Part shown: positions 56,087 through 64,000 of the stretch, piece by piece
Layout of the letters: the number at the start of each line of letters is the position of its first letter
Position numbering within the stretch: position 1 is the stretch's first letter
Assembly (NCBI RefSeq): GCF_024642105.1
Contig: NZ_JAHEBT010000056.1
Coordinates: 86,531-150,530, forward strand
From: Flavobacterium sp.
Lineage (GTDB): Bacteria > Bacteroidota > Bacteroidia > Flavobacteriales > Flavobacteriaceae
Length of the DNA: 64,000 bases
Direction of reading: 5' to 3'
Translations under genes and position numbers: made by a program
The notes under the pieces: model-generated
What the model was told of the DNA's origin: nothing
Database searches by the model: none
Seen by the model: the letters and a program-made list of their open reading frames with translations, nothing else

Positions 56087-56689
56087 TTATAATAAAGGTG
56101 AGGTGTTTAGTAAATGTTTTTCAAGTTCTATAATTCCTTTGGGTGTGGCCATTGCTCTAATGTGGTATTCCAATGCCTCTAATTCTAATTTTTTCGCTTC
56201 TTTTTCAGAGCTAATATTTTCATTGATATTAGAGATTAGTGCGTAATAAAAGGCAACATAATTAGTTACATTCAATTCTTGACGATACAATCCTTCTTGT
56301 ATTCCTTTTTCAACATTTTGTCGGAATAATGTATTGCATTCGTTGGTGGATTTCGAGGTCAATTTCTGATAAATTTCAGGATAATGTTTCTTCAATTGAT
56401 ACGATGGTGAAGTCTCAATGGAATTGAACATTTCTTTGAACATCTTGATGATTTCGAAATTCTCTTCAATTGCATTGTAGTTTTTTGCTACAATTTTCGC
56501 AATCGTCTCGTTGATTTCTTTCAGCCCAGTTTCAGTAGTCTCTTCAATCAGGATTTCTTTGTTGCAGAAATATTTGTAAATCGTTTTTTTAGAAATACAC
56601 ATTTCGTTAGCAATGTCATCCATGGTGACACTTTTGAAGCCAATCTTCAAAAACAGGTTACTTGCTTTAGATATAATTTTATCTTTCAT
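56087..56689 (-). CDS. TetR-family repressor of the efflux operon
   Basis: 200 residues. The N-terminal helix-turn-helix (about 9-55) reads LFLKIGFKSVTMDDIANEMC, then ISKKTIYKYFCNKEILIEE, which is the TetR signature. The C-terminal part is helical and varied, suited to binding a drug or other ligand. It leads the operon. A palindrome (GGAAACTTT with AAAGTTTCC) lies inside its own promoter, so it probably represses itself and the pump genes until a ligand is bound. Confidence 0.9.
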   Translation of the reverse strand: MKDKIISKASNLFLKIGFKSVTMDDIANEMCISKKTIYKYFCNKEILIEETTETGLKEINETIAKIVAKNYNAIEENFEIIKMFKEMFNSIETSPSYQLKKHYPEIYQKLTSKSTNECNTLFRQNVEKGIQEGLYRQELNVTNYVAFYYALISNINENISSEKEAKKLELEALEYHIRAMATPKGIIELEKHLLNTSPLL

Positions 56690-56707
56690 TCATAAAAAAT
56701 TGTGGTG

Positions 56708-56747
56708 CAAATATAGAACGGAAACTTTAAATACCAAAAAAGTTTCC
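56708..56747 (-). promoter_or_regulatory. Efflux-operon promoter with embedded palindromic TetR operator
   Basis: On the minus strand TTTG (56735-56738) and TATATTTG (56708-56715) are separated by 19 bases, a good match to the Bacteroidota promoter. Inverted repeat arms 56720-56728 and 56739-56747 (GGAAACTTT and AAAGTTTCC, 10-bp gap) cover the spacer and the -33 box. Binding there would block polymerase. Confidence 0.75.
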
Positions 56748-56832
56748 AATGTTTTTGTTCTTTATTTTTATTTTGGATTAAAAATCTTAAAATCAGCGGG
56801 TTTTTTGAATCGAATTATTCGGTATGGAGTTG

Positions 56833-56840
56833 TATATTTG
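56833..56840 (+). promoter_or_regulatory. Predicted -7 element of the polyprenyl synthetase gene
   Basis: TATATTTG matches TAnnTTTG, 27 bp before the start codon. The only TTTG upstream is 25 bases away, longer than usual, so the -33 box is uncertain. Confidence 0.5.
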
Positions 56841-56867
56841 GGCTTTGTAAACAGGAATTAAATAGTT

Positions 56868-57842
56868 ATGCATTCTATTCAGCACTATCAAGAATTTGTT
56901 TTGGAGTATCTCAAGGCGCAACATTGCGTTAGAGAACCTAAGAATTTGTATGAGCCTATACATTATATATTAGAGTTAGGCGGAAAAAGAATGCGTCCGG
57001 TATTGACTTTGATGAGTGCCGAAATTTTTGATTCCGAATATACAAAAGCACTTCCGGCAGCCTTAGCAGTAGAAGTTTTTCATAATTTCTCGTTAGTTCA
57101 CGATGATATTATGGACGACGCCCCTTTGCGAAGAGGTAATGTTACAGTACACGAAAAATGGAATATCAATACGGGAATCCTTTCAGGAGATGCCATGTTG
57201 ATTTTGGCTTACCAATATTTTGAACACTACGAACCAGTTATTTTTAGGGATCTGGCGAAGTTGTTTAGCAAAACAGCATTAGAAGTTTGCGAAGGCCAAC
57301 AATGGGATGTTGATTTCGAAACGCGGTCCGATGTAACTATTCCAGAATATTTGAAAATGATTGAATACAAAACGGCCGTTTTGGTTGCAGCAGCTATGAA
57401 AATGGGAGCTATTGTTGCTCAAACTTCTGCTGAAAATGGCGATTTGATTTATGATTTTGGCTTGAATTTAGGTTTGGCGTTCCAATTACAAGATGATTAT
57501 TTGGATGCTTTTGGCGACCCAGCCACTTTTGGCAAACAAGTGGGAGGCGATATTATTGAGAATAAAAAAACCTATTTGTACCTTAAAGCCATTGAATTTG
57601 CGTCAAGCGAAGAAAAAGACCAATTGTTGCAGTTATTTTCTGTATCTTTAGAAGACAATACGAGTAAAATAGAAGCAGTTAAAACTATTTTTAACACAAC
57701 AGGCGCCTCTAAAGCCACGCAACAAGCTATTCAAGACTATACTTTAAAAGCGTTTGCCACTTTGGATAAAATGAATATTAGCTCGGATAAAAAAGAACTA
57801 TTAAAAGCTTTTGGAGAGAATCTAATGAATCGAAATGTCTAG
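56868..57842 (+). CDS. Polyprenyl diphosphate synthase family protein
   Basis: 324 residues of the all-helical trans-prenyltransferase fold. The two aspartate-rich metal motifs are present: HDDIMDDAPLRRG (first) and QLQDDYLDAFGDP (second), plus ELGGKRMRPVLTL, SGDAMLI and GKQVGGDIIENKKTY. It makes isoprenyl diphosphates for quinones or lipid carriers. The residues before the first Asp motif (SLVHDDIMD) do not settle chain length, so the exact product is not assigned. It overlaps the next gene by 8 bp and is divergent from the efflux operon. Confidence 0.92.
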   Translation: MHSIQHYQEFVLEYLKAQHCVREPKNLYEPIHYILELGGKRMRPVLTLMSAEIFDSEYTKALPAALAVEVFHNFSLVHDDIMDDAPLRRGNVTVHEKWNINTGILSGDAMLILAYQYFEHYEPVIFRDLAKLFSKTALEVCEGQQWDVDFETRSDVTIPEYLKMIEYKTAVLVAAAMKMGAIVAQTSAENGDLIYDFGLNLGLAFQLQDDYLDAFGDPATFGKQVGGDIIENKKTYLYLKAIEFASSEEKDQLLQLFSVSLEDNTSKIEAVKTIFNTTGASKATQQAIQDYTLKAFATLDKMNISSDKKELLKAFGENLMNRNV

Positions 57843-58200
57843 TAGTACTCTATATATAGCGCCTATTAATACGGATGTGTTACTTTCTGAAGCAGAAAAA
57901 GAAAACTTGTATCTAAAATTAATCGAGCAAATTAATAAAGACTTCAATTTTGCTAATGAAGCGATTGATTTGTCATTAGATATTCAACCAGAAGAGTTGA
58001 AATCGGCTTTACACGAAAAAATTTATCGCTTGATACAGTATAAGTTTGCCGAATACTTGAACTTACTTTACATTGTCGATGTTCCTGAAGATCAGGTTAA
58101 AAAATTAGACGGATCTGATATTTTGGAATTGTCAAAACAAGTGGCGTTTTTAGTCTTGAAACGAGAATGGATGAAAGTTTGGTTTAGAAATAAATATTAA
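57835..58200 (+). CDS. Conserved-looking hypothetical protein coupled to the polyprenyl synthase
   Basis: 121 residues, soluble and rich in Leu, Glu and Lys. The sequence (LSEAEKENLYLKLIEQINKD, then ALHEKIYRLIQYKFAEYLNL) is mostly helical, with a VAFLVLKREWMKVWFRNKY end. No signal peptide or catalytic motif is seen, and I do not recognise the family. The start lies within the last 8 bp of the synthase gene, so the two are translationally coupled. This suggests a shared process, but the role is unknown. Confidence 0.75.
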   Translation: MSSSTLYIAPINTDVLLSEAEKENLYLKLIEQINKDFNFANEAIDLSLDIQPEELKSALHEKIYRLIQYKFAEYLNLLYIVDVPEDQVKKLDGSDILELSKQVAFLVLKREWMKVWFRNKY

Positions 58201-58278
58201 CCGAACTTATTTTTTGCTAGTTACAGTCAACTATTTAAAGCGAATAAATACAAGGAAAATCAAATCTTTTGCCTGGAT

Positions 58279-58857
58279 ATGAACAAAAAAATTCTTTTGC
58301 AAAATTTACAGAGTAAAATCGCTATTTCAGAAGATGAATTTGATGAATTTGTGACTCTATTTCAGTACAAAGAGTTAAAGAAAAAAGATATTTTAGTAGA
58401 AGAAAATCGACTTAACGATACGCTGTATTTTATAGAAAAAGGACTTTTGTTTTTGTATAAAACACTAGAAAATGGTGAGATTCAAGTCATTCAATTTGCC
58501 AAAGAAAACTATTGGATGTCTGATTTATACAGTTTTTTTACCTCATCTAATGCATTGTTTGGGATACAGGCACTTGAAGATTGTCAGGTGTGGTCGATTT
58601 CAATGGCTAATTTTGAAACGATTTGCTTGCAATATCCTAAAATGGAAACCTTATTTAGGCTCAATTTTCAAACGGCTTATGTAAATACGTTAATAAGAGT
58701 GTCGGATATTTACTCCGAAGATGCTCAAAGTAAGTACAATCATTTTTTAAAACAATTTCCAGATTTGGTGCAACGCGTTCCACAATACTTAATCGCTTCC
58801 TATCTGGGTATTTTACCCTCTTCTTTGAGTAGAATTAGAAAAAAATCGAAAGCTTAA
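58279..58857 (+). CDS. Crp/Fnr-family transcriptional regulator
   Basis: 192 residues. The cyclic-nucleotide-binding-like barrel (about 20-115) shows KKDILVEENRLNDTLYFIEK and GEIQVIQFAKENYWMSD; the C-terminal helix-turn-helix (about 155-190) reads QRVPQYLIASYLGILPSSLS with RIRKK. No cysteine cluster for iron-sulfur sensing is seen, and the cAMP-binding Arg-Ser pair is not evident, so the signal is unknown. Such short Crp-like proteins are common in Bacteroidota. It precedes the LigB-type dioxygenase and may regulate it (inference). Confidence 0.82.
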   Translation: MNKKILLQNLQSKIAISEDEFDEFVTLFQYKELKKKDILVEENRLNDTLYFIEKGLLFLYKTLENGEIQVIQFAKENYWMSDLYSFFTSSNALFGIQALEDCQVWSISMANFETICLQYPKMETLFRLNFQTAYVNTLIRVSDIYSEDAQSKYNHFLKQFPDLVQRVPQYLIASYLGILPSSLSRIRKKSKA

Positions 58858-58898
58858 TTTATTAGCATAGGCGAATTATTTTGGGTCGCTACTAATAG

Positions 58899-58906
58899 TA
58901 AATTTG
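58899..58906 (+). promoter_or_regulatory. Predicted -7 element of the dioxygenase gene
   Basis: TAAATTTG matches TAnnTTTG; TTTTG at 58879-58883 lies 15 bases upstream, a somewhat short spacer. The box overlaps the nominal TTG ORF start at 58904, so the real start must be downstream. Confidence 0.55.
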
Positions 58907-58963
58907 CATTATAATCTAAACAAACGAGAATACTGTTGCCGACTCTTTATAAAAATAGTGAAA

Positions 58964-59848
58964 GTGAATAGAAAATCTTTTTTAAAAATTATAGGACTAA
59001 CACCTTTTCTTTATAGTATGAAAAATATAAACGAACTGTATACCACATCGCAAGCCTTTCCTAATACTGAAAAAATGCCGGTTTTATTTTTGGGACACGG
59101 TAGTCCCATGAATGCAATCGAAGAAAATCAATTTGTAACGGGATTTCGAAATGTTGCTAAAACATTGCCCAAACCGAATGCTATACTTTGTGTGTCGGCA
59201 CATTGGTTTACCAAAGGAACCAAAGTTACTGCAATGGAAATGCCGCAAACAATTCACGATTTTGGAGGGTTTCCACAGGAATTATTCAATGTACAATATC
59301 CTGCAAAGGGCAGCCCTGAATTAGCCCAAATTACTCACGAATTATTGTTGCCAACTCCCGTGGAATTAGATCATGAATGGGGGCTTGATCATGGCGCGTG
59401 GACTGTAATAAAACATCTTTATCCTAATGCCGATATTCCCGTAATTCAGTTGAGTATTGATTATACAAAATCGGCTCAATATCATTTTGAATTGGCTCAA
59501 AAGCTACAAGCACTCCGCAATAAAGGAATATTGATAATTGGAAGTGGAAATATTGTACACAACTTGCGTCTAGTAGATTTTGCTAATTTTGACAGAGACA
59601 ATTATGGATATGATTGGGCTATTGAAGCAAGAGAAACGGTTAATAATTATTTAATAGATGGGAATTACAAACCCCTTATAGAATACGATAAGCAGTCAAA
59701 AGCTTTACAAATGGCGATACCATCGCCAGACCATTATTTGCCATTGATTTATACCTTAGGCTTACAACAAAAAGGAGAAAGCATTTCTTTATTTAATGAC
59801 AAATTAGTCGCAGGAAGTTTGAGTATGACCAGTTTGAAAATAGCATAA
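58964..59848 (+). CDS. LigB-type extradiol dioxygenase (4,5-DOPA dioxygenase/YgiD-like)
   Basis: About 294 residues from a GTG start at 58964 (NRKSFLKIIGLTPFLYSMKN). Metal and active-site motifs of the LigB/DODA family are present: PVLFLGHGSPMNAI, LCVSAHWFTKGTKVT, DFGGFPQELF, HEWGLDHGAWTVIKHLYP and IGSGNIVHNLR, providing several histidines for the metal. Homologues open catechol rings or act on unknown phenolics; the substrate here is unknown. The ORF continues upstream to 58904, but a promoter element overlaps that codon. An additional possible start is the internal Met of SMKNINELY. It stands alone with its own promoter. Confidence 0.85.
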   Translation: MNRKSFLKIIGLTPFLYSMKNINELYTTSQAFPNTEKMPVLFLGHGSPMNAIEENQFVTGFRNVAKTLPKPNAILCVSAHWFTKGTKVTAMEMPQTIHDFGGFPQELFNVQYPAKGSPELAQITHELLLPTPVELDHEWGLDHGAWTVIKHLYPNADIPVIQLSIDYTKSAQYHFELAQKLQALRNKGILIIGSGNIVHNLRLVDFANFDRDNYGYDWAIEARETVNNYLIDGNYKPLIEYDKQSKALQMAIPSPDHYLPLIYTLGLQQKGESISLFNDKLVAGSLSMTSLKIA

Positions 59849-59868
59849 AAATTCCTATAAATTTTTCG

Positions 59869-60417
59869 CTAAAAATAAAATCGCACAAAAGGCATCAGTG
59901 CATCGCTGTAAATACTTTTATCTTTATCAAATAATAAATTGTAGCGCGCTCCAAGGGTAACATTTCCATTCCGATAGCCGGCACCAACATACAATCCTGT
60001 ATTCCAATAATTTTTGGTAACAGGGTTGGGAATCATTTGAAATTGAGTGTTGACTCTTGCCTGTTCAACCTCTAAAGAAAGTTGTACTTTCTCTATCGGA
60101 TTGAATAAACTGATAGCACTCACGCCATAAACTCCAGTGGTGTAGTAATTTTTAGAATTGGTAAAACTTCCTAATAGCCCAGCGCCTAAACTTACATACT
60201 CATTTACGGGATAAATGGCACTTGGCGCTAAAGTGATTTCGGTATAACCTGTTCCAAAATTCAATCCAAATCCACCTCCGAATTGGACTTGCTTCCAAAA
60301 CTCATTTGGAGTATTTTCCGAAATCGTTTGCGAATTCGAAAATGAAAAAAGAAAAAGAAAAACCATTGTGAAAATTACTTTTGGATTCAAAATGGGCTCG
60401 AAATCGATTTTTTTCAT
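59869..60417 (-). CDS. Small outer-membrane beta-barrel-like protein
   Basis: About 182 residues. The ORF extends to 60441, but I prefer the Met at 60417 (MKKIDFEPILNPK). A signal-like hydrophobic stretch (VIFTMVFLFLFSFSNS-Q) is followed by alternating beta strands: FGGGFGLNFGTGYTEITLAP, SLGAGLLGSF, YVGAGYRNGNVTLGARYNLL and a final ALMPFVRFYF ending in Phe, as in small outer-membrane barrels. No specific family is recognised. It converges with the dioxygenase and is divergent from sucA. Confidence 0.7.
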   Translation of the reverse strand: MKKIDFEPILNPKVIFTMVFLFLFSFSNSQTISENTPNEFWKQVQFGGGFGLNFGTGYTEITLAPSAIYPVNEYVSLGAGLLGSFTNSKNYYTTGVYGVSAISLFNPIEKVQLSLEVEQARVNTQFQMIPNPVTKNYWNTGLYVGAGYRNGNVTLGARYNLLFDKDKSIYSDALMPFVRFYF

Positions 60418-60492
60418 GGTTGTTTCAATAATTTTTAACAAATTTTAACGTAAAAGTAGGTAAATAATAGGATTAAATAGATTGGTTTATTG

Positions 60493-60500
60493 TACTTTTG
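60493..60500 (+). promoter_or_regulatory. Predicted -7 element of the sucA operon
   Basis: TACTTTTG matches TAnnTTTG, 37 bp before the sucA start. No clear -33 TTTG is at the expected distance. Confidence 0.45.
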
Positions 60501-60537
60501 TCAACAAATTAAACAAAAAGCATATTAATCAATAATT

Positions 60538-63309
60538 ATGGATAGGTTTTCCTTTTTAAACGCAGCTCATACCGAATTTTTTGCTCAATTATACGATCAA
60601 TATTTAGATAATCCAGACAGTGTTGAACCAAGTTGGAGAAGTTTTTTCCAAGGGTTTGATTTTGGAATGGCAACTTACAATGAAGAGAATGTTGTTGACC
60701 AAATGGCACATTATTCTTCTAATTCAGTTGCTTCAGGACAAGTTTCTGAAAAAGTATTGAAAGAGTTTAATGTTATTAAATTAATTGACGGATATAGAAG
60801 TCGTGGGCATTTGTTTACAAAGACAAATCCTGTTCGTGAAAGACGAATTCATGCGCCAAACTTGGCTATTGAAAACTTCGGATTGTCTTCGGCAGATTTA
60901 GATACGGTTTTTGATGCAGCTAAAATTTTAGGGCATCAACCTGCTACGTTAAAAGAAATTATTCGCCGACTTGAAAATATTTATTGCCAATCTATTGGGG
61001 TGGAGTACATGTACATTCGTAAACCAGAAGTGGTGCAATGGATTCAAGATCGATTGAATGTGAATGATAATTTACCAAGTTTTGATGTAGAACAAAAGAA
61101 AAATATCCTTGATAAATTAAATGAAGCGGTTTCGTTTGAAAACTTCTTACATACTAAATATGTAGGTCAAAAACGTTTCTCATTAGAAGGAGGAGAAAGT
61201 ATTATTCCTGCTTTAGATGCCTTGATTGAAGCGGCGGCTGAAAAAGGAGTAGAGCAATTTGTAATGGGAATGGCACACCGTGGAAGGTTGAATATTTTAG
61301 CGAATATCTTCGGTAAAGCCACTCAAGACATTTTCTCTGAATTTGATGGAAAAGATTACGATCAAGAATATTTTGACGGAGACGTTAAATACCACTTGGG
61401 GTTAACTTCGGATAGAAAAACCAAATCAGGTAAATCAATCAATATCAATTTAGCACCTAACCCTTCTCACTTAGAGACTGTTGGGGCGGTTATTGAAGGA
61501 ATTACTCGTGCCAAACAAGATAAGTATTTCCCAGATGATTTCTCAAAAGTATTGCCAATCGCTGTTCACGGGGATGCTGCAGTAGCTGGACAGGGAATTG
61601 TGTATGAGATTGTTCAAATGGCACAGTTGGACGGTTACAAAACAGCAGGTACCATTCACTTAGTGATTAATAACCAAGTTGGTTTTACCACTAATTACTT
61701 GGATGCTCGTTCTTCTACGTATTGTACCGATATCGCAAAAGTGACATTGTCACCGGTATTACACGTCAATGCAGATGATACAGAGGCAGTAGTACATGCG
61801 ATGTTATTTGCTTTAGATTATAGAATGGCTTTTGGAGGCGATGTATTCATTGACCTTTTAGGATATAGAAAATATGGTCATAACGAGGGGGATGAACCTC
61901 GTTTTACACAACCTGTTTTATACAAAATCATTGCACGTCATAAAAATCCAAGAGATATTTATGCAGAGAAATTAATTGTTGACGGAATTATTGACCAAGC
62001 GTATGTAAACAAAATTGAAAGTGATTACAAAGCGAAATTGGACGAAAATTTACAAGAATCTCGTAAGAAAAATTTGACCATCATCAAACCATTTATGCAA
62101 GATGAGTGGCAAGGATTTGTTCAGGTGTCTGATGATGTGATGTTACAAAAAGTGGATACCACTTATGACAAGAAAAAATTAGATGGGATTTTAGAAACGA
62201 TTTCTACTTTGCCATCGGATAAAAAATTCATCAACAAAATTTCTAAAATTGTAACTGATAGAAAAACGATGTACAACAACAATCAAATTGATTGGGGTAC
62301 TGCAGAGGCTTTGGCATACGGTTCATTGTTACAAGAAGGATATGATATCCGTTTATCAGGACAAGACGTAGAAAGAGGAACTTTCTCTCACCGTCACGCT
62401 GTGGTAAAAGTAGAAGATAGCGAAGAAGAAGTAATTCTTTTGAACTCAGTACAAGATAAAAAAGGAAAATTCAATGTGTTTAACTCATTCCTTTCAGAAT
62501 ATGGAGTATTAGGGTTTGATTATGGTTATGCTTTGACCAATCCTAATGCATTAACCATTTGGGAAGCACAGTTTGGGGATTTCTCTAATGGATGTCAAAT
62601 TATGATTGACCAATACATTTCATGTGGAGAAGACAAATGGAACAATCAAAACGGACTTGTGATGTTATTGCCTCATGGATACGAAGGACAAGGTGCAGAG
62701 CACTCTTCGGCTAGAATGGAGCGTTACTTACAATTGTGTTCTCGTCATAATATGTATGTGGCTGATTGTACTACACCAGCTAACTTCTTCCACTTGATGA
62801 GAAGACAAATGAAAACGAAATTCCGTAAACCGTTGGTAGTATTTTCTCCAAAAAGTTTATTACGTCATCCATCTTGTGTTTCTACCCAAGACGAATTGGC
62901 TAACGGAAGTTTCCAAGAAACCATTGATGATACATCAGTAGATAAATCAAAAGTAAAAACTGTAGTTTTTTGTACAGGTAAATTCTATTATGATATTCTA
63001 GCTGAAAGAGAAAAACTAGAACGAAATGATGTCGCTTTAGTGCGTATTGAACAATTATTTCCATTGCCAACAGAACAATTGAAAGCAATTATTGCGACCT
63101 ATCCAAATGCAGATGATTATGTTTGGGCACAAGAAGAGCCTAAAAACATGGGAGCTTACAGCTATATGTTAGTGAATTTTGATTTGGTTCCATGGCGTTT
63201 AGCTTCGTTGAAAAATTACTCGGCTCCTGCAGCAGGAAGTCATACTAGAGATAGAAGACGTCATGCCGATGCCATTAGAATGGTTTTTGATAAAAATTTA
63301 TTTCGATAA
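60538..63309 (+). CDS. sucA: 2-oxoglutarate dehydrogenase E1 component
   Basis: 923 residues, the thiamine-diphosphate decarboxylase of the 2-oxoglutarate dehydrogenase complex in the TCA cycle. Signatures: the N-terminal FLNAAHTEFFAQLYDQYLDN with WRSFFQGF, VMGMAHRGRLNILANIFGK, HLGLTSDR, LAPNPSHLETVGAVIEGITR, HGDAAVAGQGIVYE and GYKTAGTIHLVINNQVGFTT (thiamine region), then GYRKYGHNEGDEPRFTQP and LLPHGYEGQGAEHSSARMER. Length is normal. It leads an operon with a small secreted protein gene and sucB. Confidence 0.96.
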   Translation: MDRFSFLNAAHTEFFAQLYDQYLDNPDSVEPSWRSFFQGFDFGMATYNEENVVDQMAHYSSNSVASGQVSEKVLKEFNVIKLIDGYRSRGHLFTKTNPVRERRIHAPNLAIENFGLSSADLDTVFDAAKILGHQPATLKEIIRRLENIYCQSIGVEYMYIRKPEVVQWIQDRLNVNDNLPSFDVEQKKNILDKLNEAVSFENFLHTKYVGQKRFSLEGGESIIPALDALIEAAAEKGVEQFVMGMAHRGRLNILANIFGKATQDIFSEFDGKDYDQEYFDGDVKYHLGLTSDRKTKSGKSININLAPNPSHLETVGAVIEGITRAKQDKYFPDDFSKVLPIAVHGDAAVAGQGIVYEIVQMAQLDGYKTAGTIHLVINNQVGFTTNYLDARSSTYCTDIAKVTLSPVLHVNADDTEAVVHAMLFALDYRMAFGGDVFIDLLGYRKYGHNEGDEPRFTQPVLYKIIARHKNPRDIYAEKLIVDGIIDQAYVNKIESDYKAKLDENLQESRKKNLTIIKPFMQDEWQGFVQVSDDVMLQKVDTTYDKKKLDGILETISTLPSDKKFINKISKIVTDRKTMYNNNQIDWGTAEALAYGSLLQEGYDIRLSGQDVERGTFSHRHAVVKVEDSEEEVILLNSVQDKKGKFNVFNSFLSEYGVLGFDYGYALTNPNALTIWEAQFGDFSNGCQIMIDQYISCGEDKWNNQNGLVMLLPHGYEGQGAEHSSARMERYLQLCSRHNMYVADCTTPANFFHLMRRQMKTKFRKPLVVFSPKSLLRHPSCVSTQDELANGSFQETIDDTSVDKSKVKTVVFCTGKFYYDILAEREKLERNDVALVRIEQLFPLPTEQLKAIIATYPNADDYVWAQEEPKNMGAYSYMLVNFDLVPWRLASLKNYSAPAAGSHTRDRRRHADAIRMVFDKNLFR

Positions 63310-63321
63310 AAATTTTAAGAT

Positions 63322-63894
63322 ATGAAGAAATTTTTCTTTTTTGCCTTTTTAATTAGTTCAGTTTTAGCTTTTTCTCAAGAACTAAAGAAACCAGCGGAAG
63401 GTAAGGCGATAGTTTACTTTATTAGATCTAATTCAATGGGGTTTTTAATTAATTTTAAATATTTTGATGGCGAAAAATATTTAGGAAAATTTAATTACGG
63501 AAAATATTTAGCATACGAGTGTGAGCCAGGTAAGCATCTGTTTTGGTCTAAGTCGGAGAATGTAGATTTTGTCGAAGCTAATCTAGATGCAGGTAAAATT
63601 TATATTATTGATTCAGAGCCTCAAATGGGAGCGTTTAAGGCTGGAGTTAAATTAGTCCCTTTTGTTGATGACGTTCTTCAATTTAAAAATGAAAAAAAAT
63701 ATTTAAAAACGAAGGAAAGAATTTTGAAGTCTATTACTGAAAAAAAGGAATATACTATCAATGATGAAGATTTAGAAGAAGCTAAGCAAGATTTAGAAGG
63801 AGTTGTTAGGAGAAATATTGAAAAATATAACAATCGTAAGGCAAATGATTCAGGGTTTACTCAGTTAACTGTAGAAATGAATTATAAAAATTAA
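63322..63894 (+). CDS. Secreted small protein, DUF2846-like, between sucA and sucB
   Basis: 190 residues. A signal peptide (KKFFFFAFLISSVLAFS-Q) leads into ELKKPAEGKAIVYFIRSNSM and GKFNYGKYLAYECEPGKHLFW, a short beta-rich domain resembling the DUF2846 family, followed by VEANLDAGKIYIID. The last 60 residues are helical and charged (LKTKERILKSITEKKEYT). It lies 12 bp after sucA and 31 bp before sucB. A periplasmic or membrane-anchored protein inside a TCA-cycle operon is unexpected; no link to the enzyme is known to me. Confidence 0.65.
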   Translation: MKKFFFFAFLISSVLAFSQELKKPAEGKAIVYFIRSNSMGFLINFKYFDGEKYLGKFNYGKYLAYECEPGKHLFWSKSENVDFVEANLDAGKIYIIDSEPQMGAFKAGVKLVPFVDDVLQFKNEKKYLKTKERILKSITEKKEYTINDEDLEEAKQDLEGVVRRNIEKYNNRKANDSGFTQLTVEMNYKN

Positions 63895-63925
63895 TAAAAC
63901 CAATAACAATATAAAGTTACAAACG

Positions 63926-64000
63926 ATGATTTTAGAAATGAAAGTCCCTTCACCAGGGGAATCAATCAAAGAAGTAGAAATCGCAACTTGGTTAGTAAAA
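63926..64000 (+). CDS. sucB: Dihydrolipoyllysine-residue succinyltransferase E2, N-terminal fragment cut by the window
   Basis: Only 25 codons are visible, starting ATG and reading MILEMKVPSPGESIKEVEIA and then TWLVK. This is the start of a lipoyl domain (MKVPSPGES is typical of E2 components). The position after sucA supports the succinyltransferase. The rest of the gene is outside the window. Confidence 0.88.
   Translation, partial: MILEMKVPSPGESIKEVEIATWLVK

Overview
The window looks like a contiguous piece of a Flavobacterium-type chromosome (Bacteroidota, family Flavobacteriaceae). Reasons: low GC and A-rich start sites without clear Shine-Dalgarno sequences; repeated matches to the Bacteroidota sigma factor -7 element TAnnTTTG; a giant cell-surface protein with a gliding-motility/type IX secretion (T9SS) type B C-terminal domain; a PorP/SprF-family partner gene; and a NuoG lacking the large molybdopterin domain. 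No rRNA, tRNA, CRISPR array, phage or transposase gene was recognised.

Layout. (1) 473-23552, plus strand: a surface-adhesin operon. A 6,734-residue modular protein is followed by a PorP/SprF-like outer-membrane protein and an OmpA/PD40 protein. The giant has twelve lectin- or sandwich-like modules of six kinds separated by calcium-binding linkers, then one Ig-like domain, six cadherin-like (Big_9 type) domains, about 2,400 residues of thrombospondin type 3 repeats and a T9SS sorting domain. (2) 23748-24230: two small unknown genes. (3) 24416-28968: a light and DNA-repair cluster with a photolyase, a 45-residue DUF2256 protein, an iron-sulfur (6-4)-type photolyase-related protein and a CRY-DASH-type protein; a DUF2452 gene converges on it. 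(4) 29500-33984: galactose/galactan use, with a GntR-type regulator divergent from a GH53 endo-galactanase lipoprotein, then galK and galT. (5) 34454-47478, minus strand: the complete 14-gene respiratory complex I operon nuoA-nuoN. (6) 47724-49827, minus strand: a cold-shock protein and aspS. (7) 49953-56689, minus strand: a self-contained RND multidrug efflux operon (TetR, TolC-like, membrane-fusion lipoprotein, RND pump) whose promoter carries a palindromic operator. (8) 56868-58857: a polyprenyl synthetase coupled to a small unknown gene, then a Crp/Fnr-type regulator. (9) 58964-60417: a LigB-type dioxygenase and, on the opposite strand, a small predicted outer-membrane barrel. (10) 60538-64000: sucA, an intervening small secreted protein (DUF2846-like) and the start of sucB, which is cut by the window edge.

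How the parts work together: complex I and the 2-oxoglutarate dehydrogenase serve central respiration; galK and galT feed galactose, probably released by the GH53 enzyme, into the Leloir pathway; the efflux operon is probably autoregulated by its TetR protein; and the adhesin operon supplies an exported surface fibre with its probable outer-membrane partner. The most unusual content is the adhesin: shuffled modules, about 54 33-residue repeats with an exact 263-bp internal duplication, and an 83-residue extension ahead of its signal peptide. Next are the three-flavour photolyase cluster with DUF2256 and a set of non-coding palindromic or tandem repeats in the intergenic spaces. All family names are from reading the translated sequences; no database search was run.
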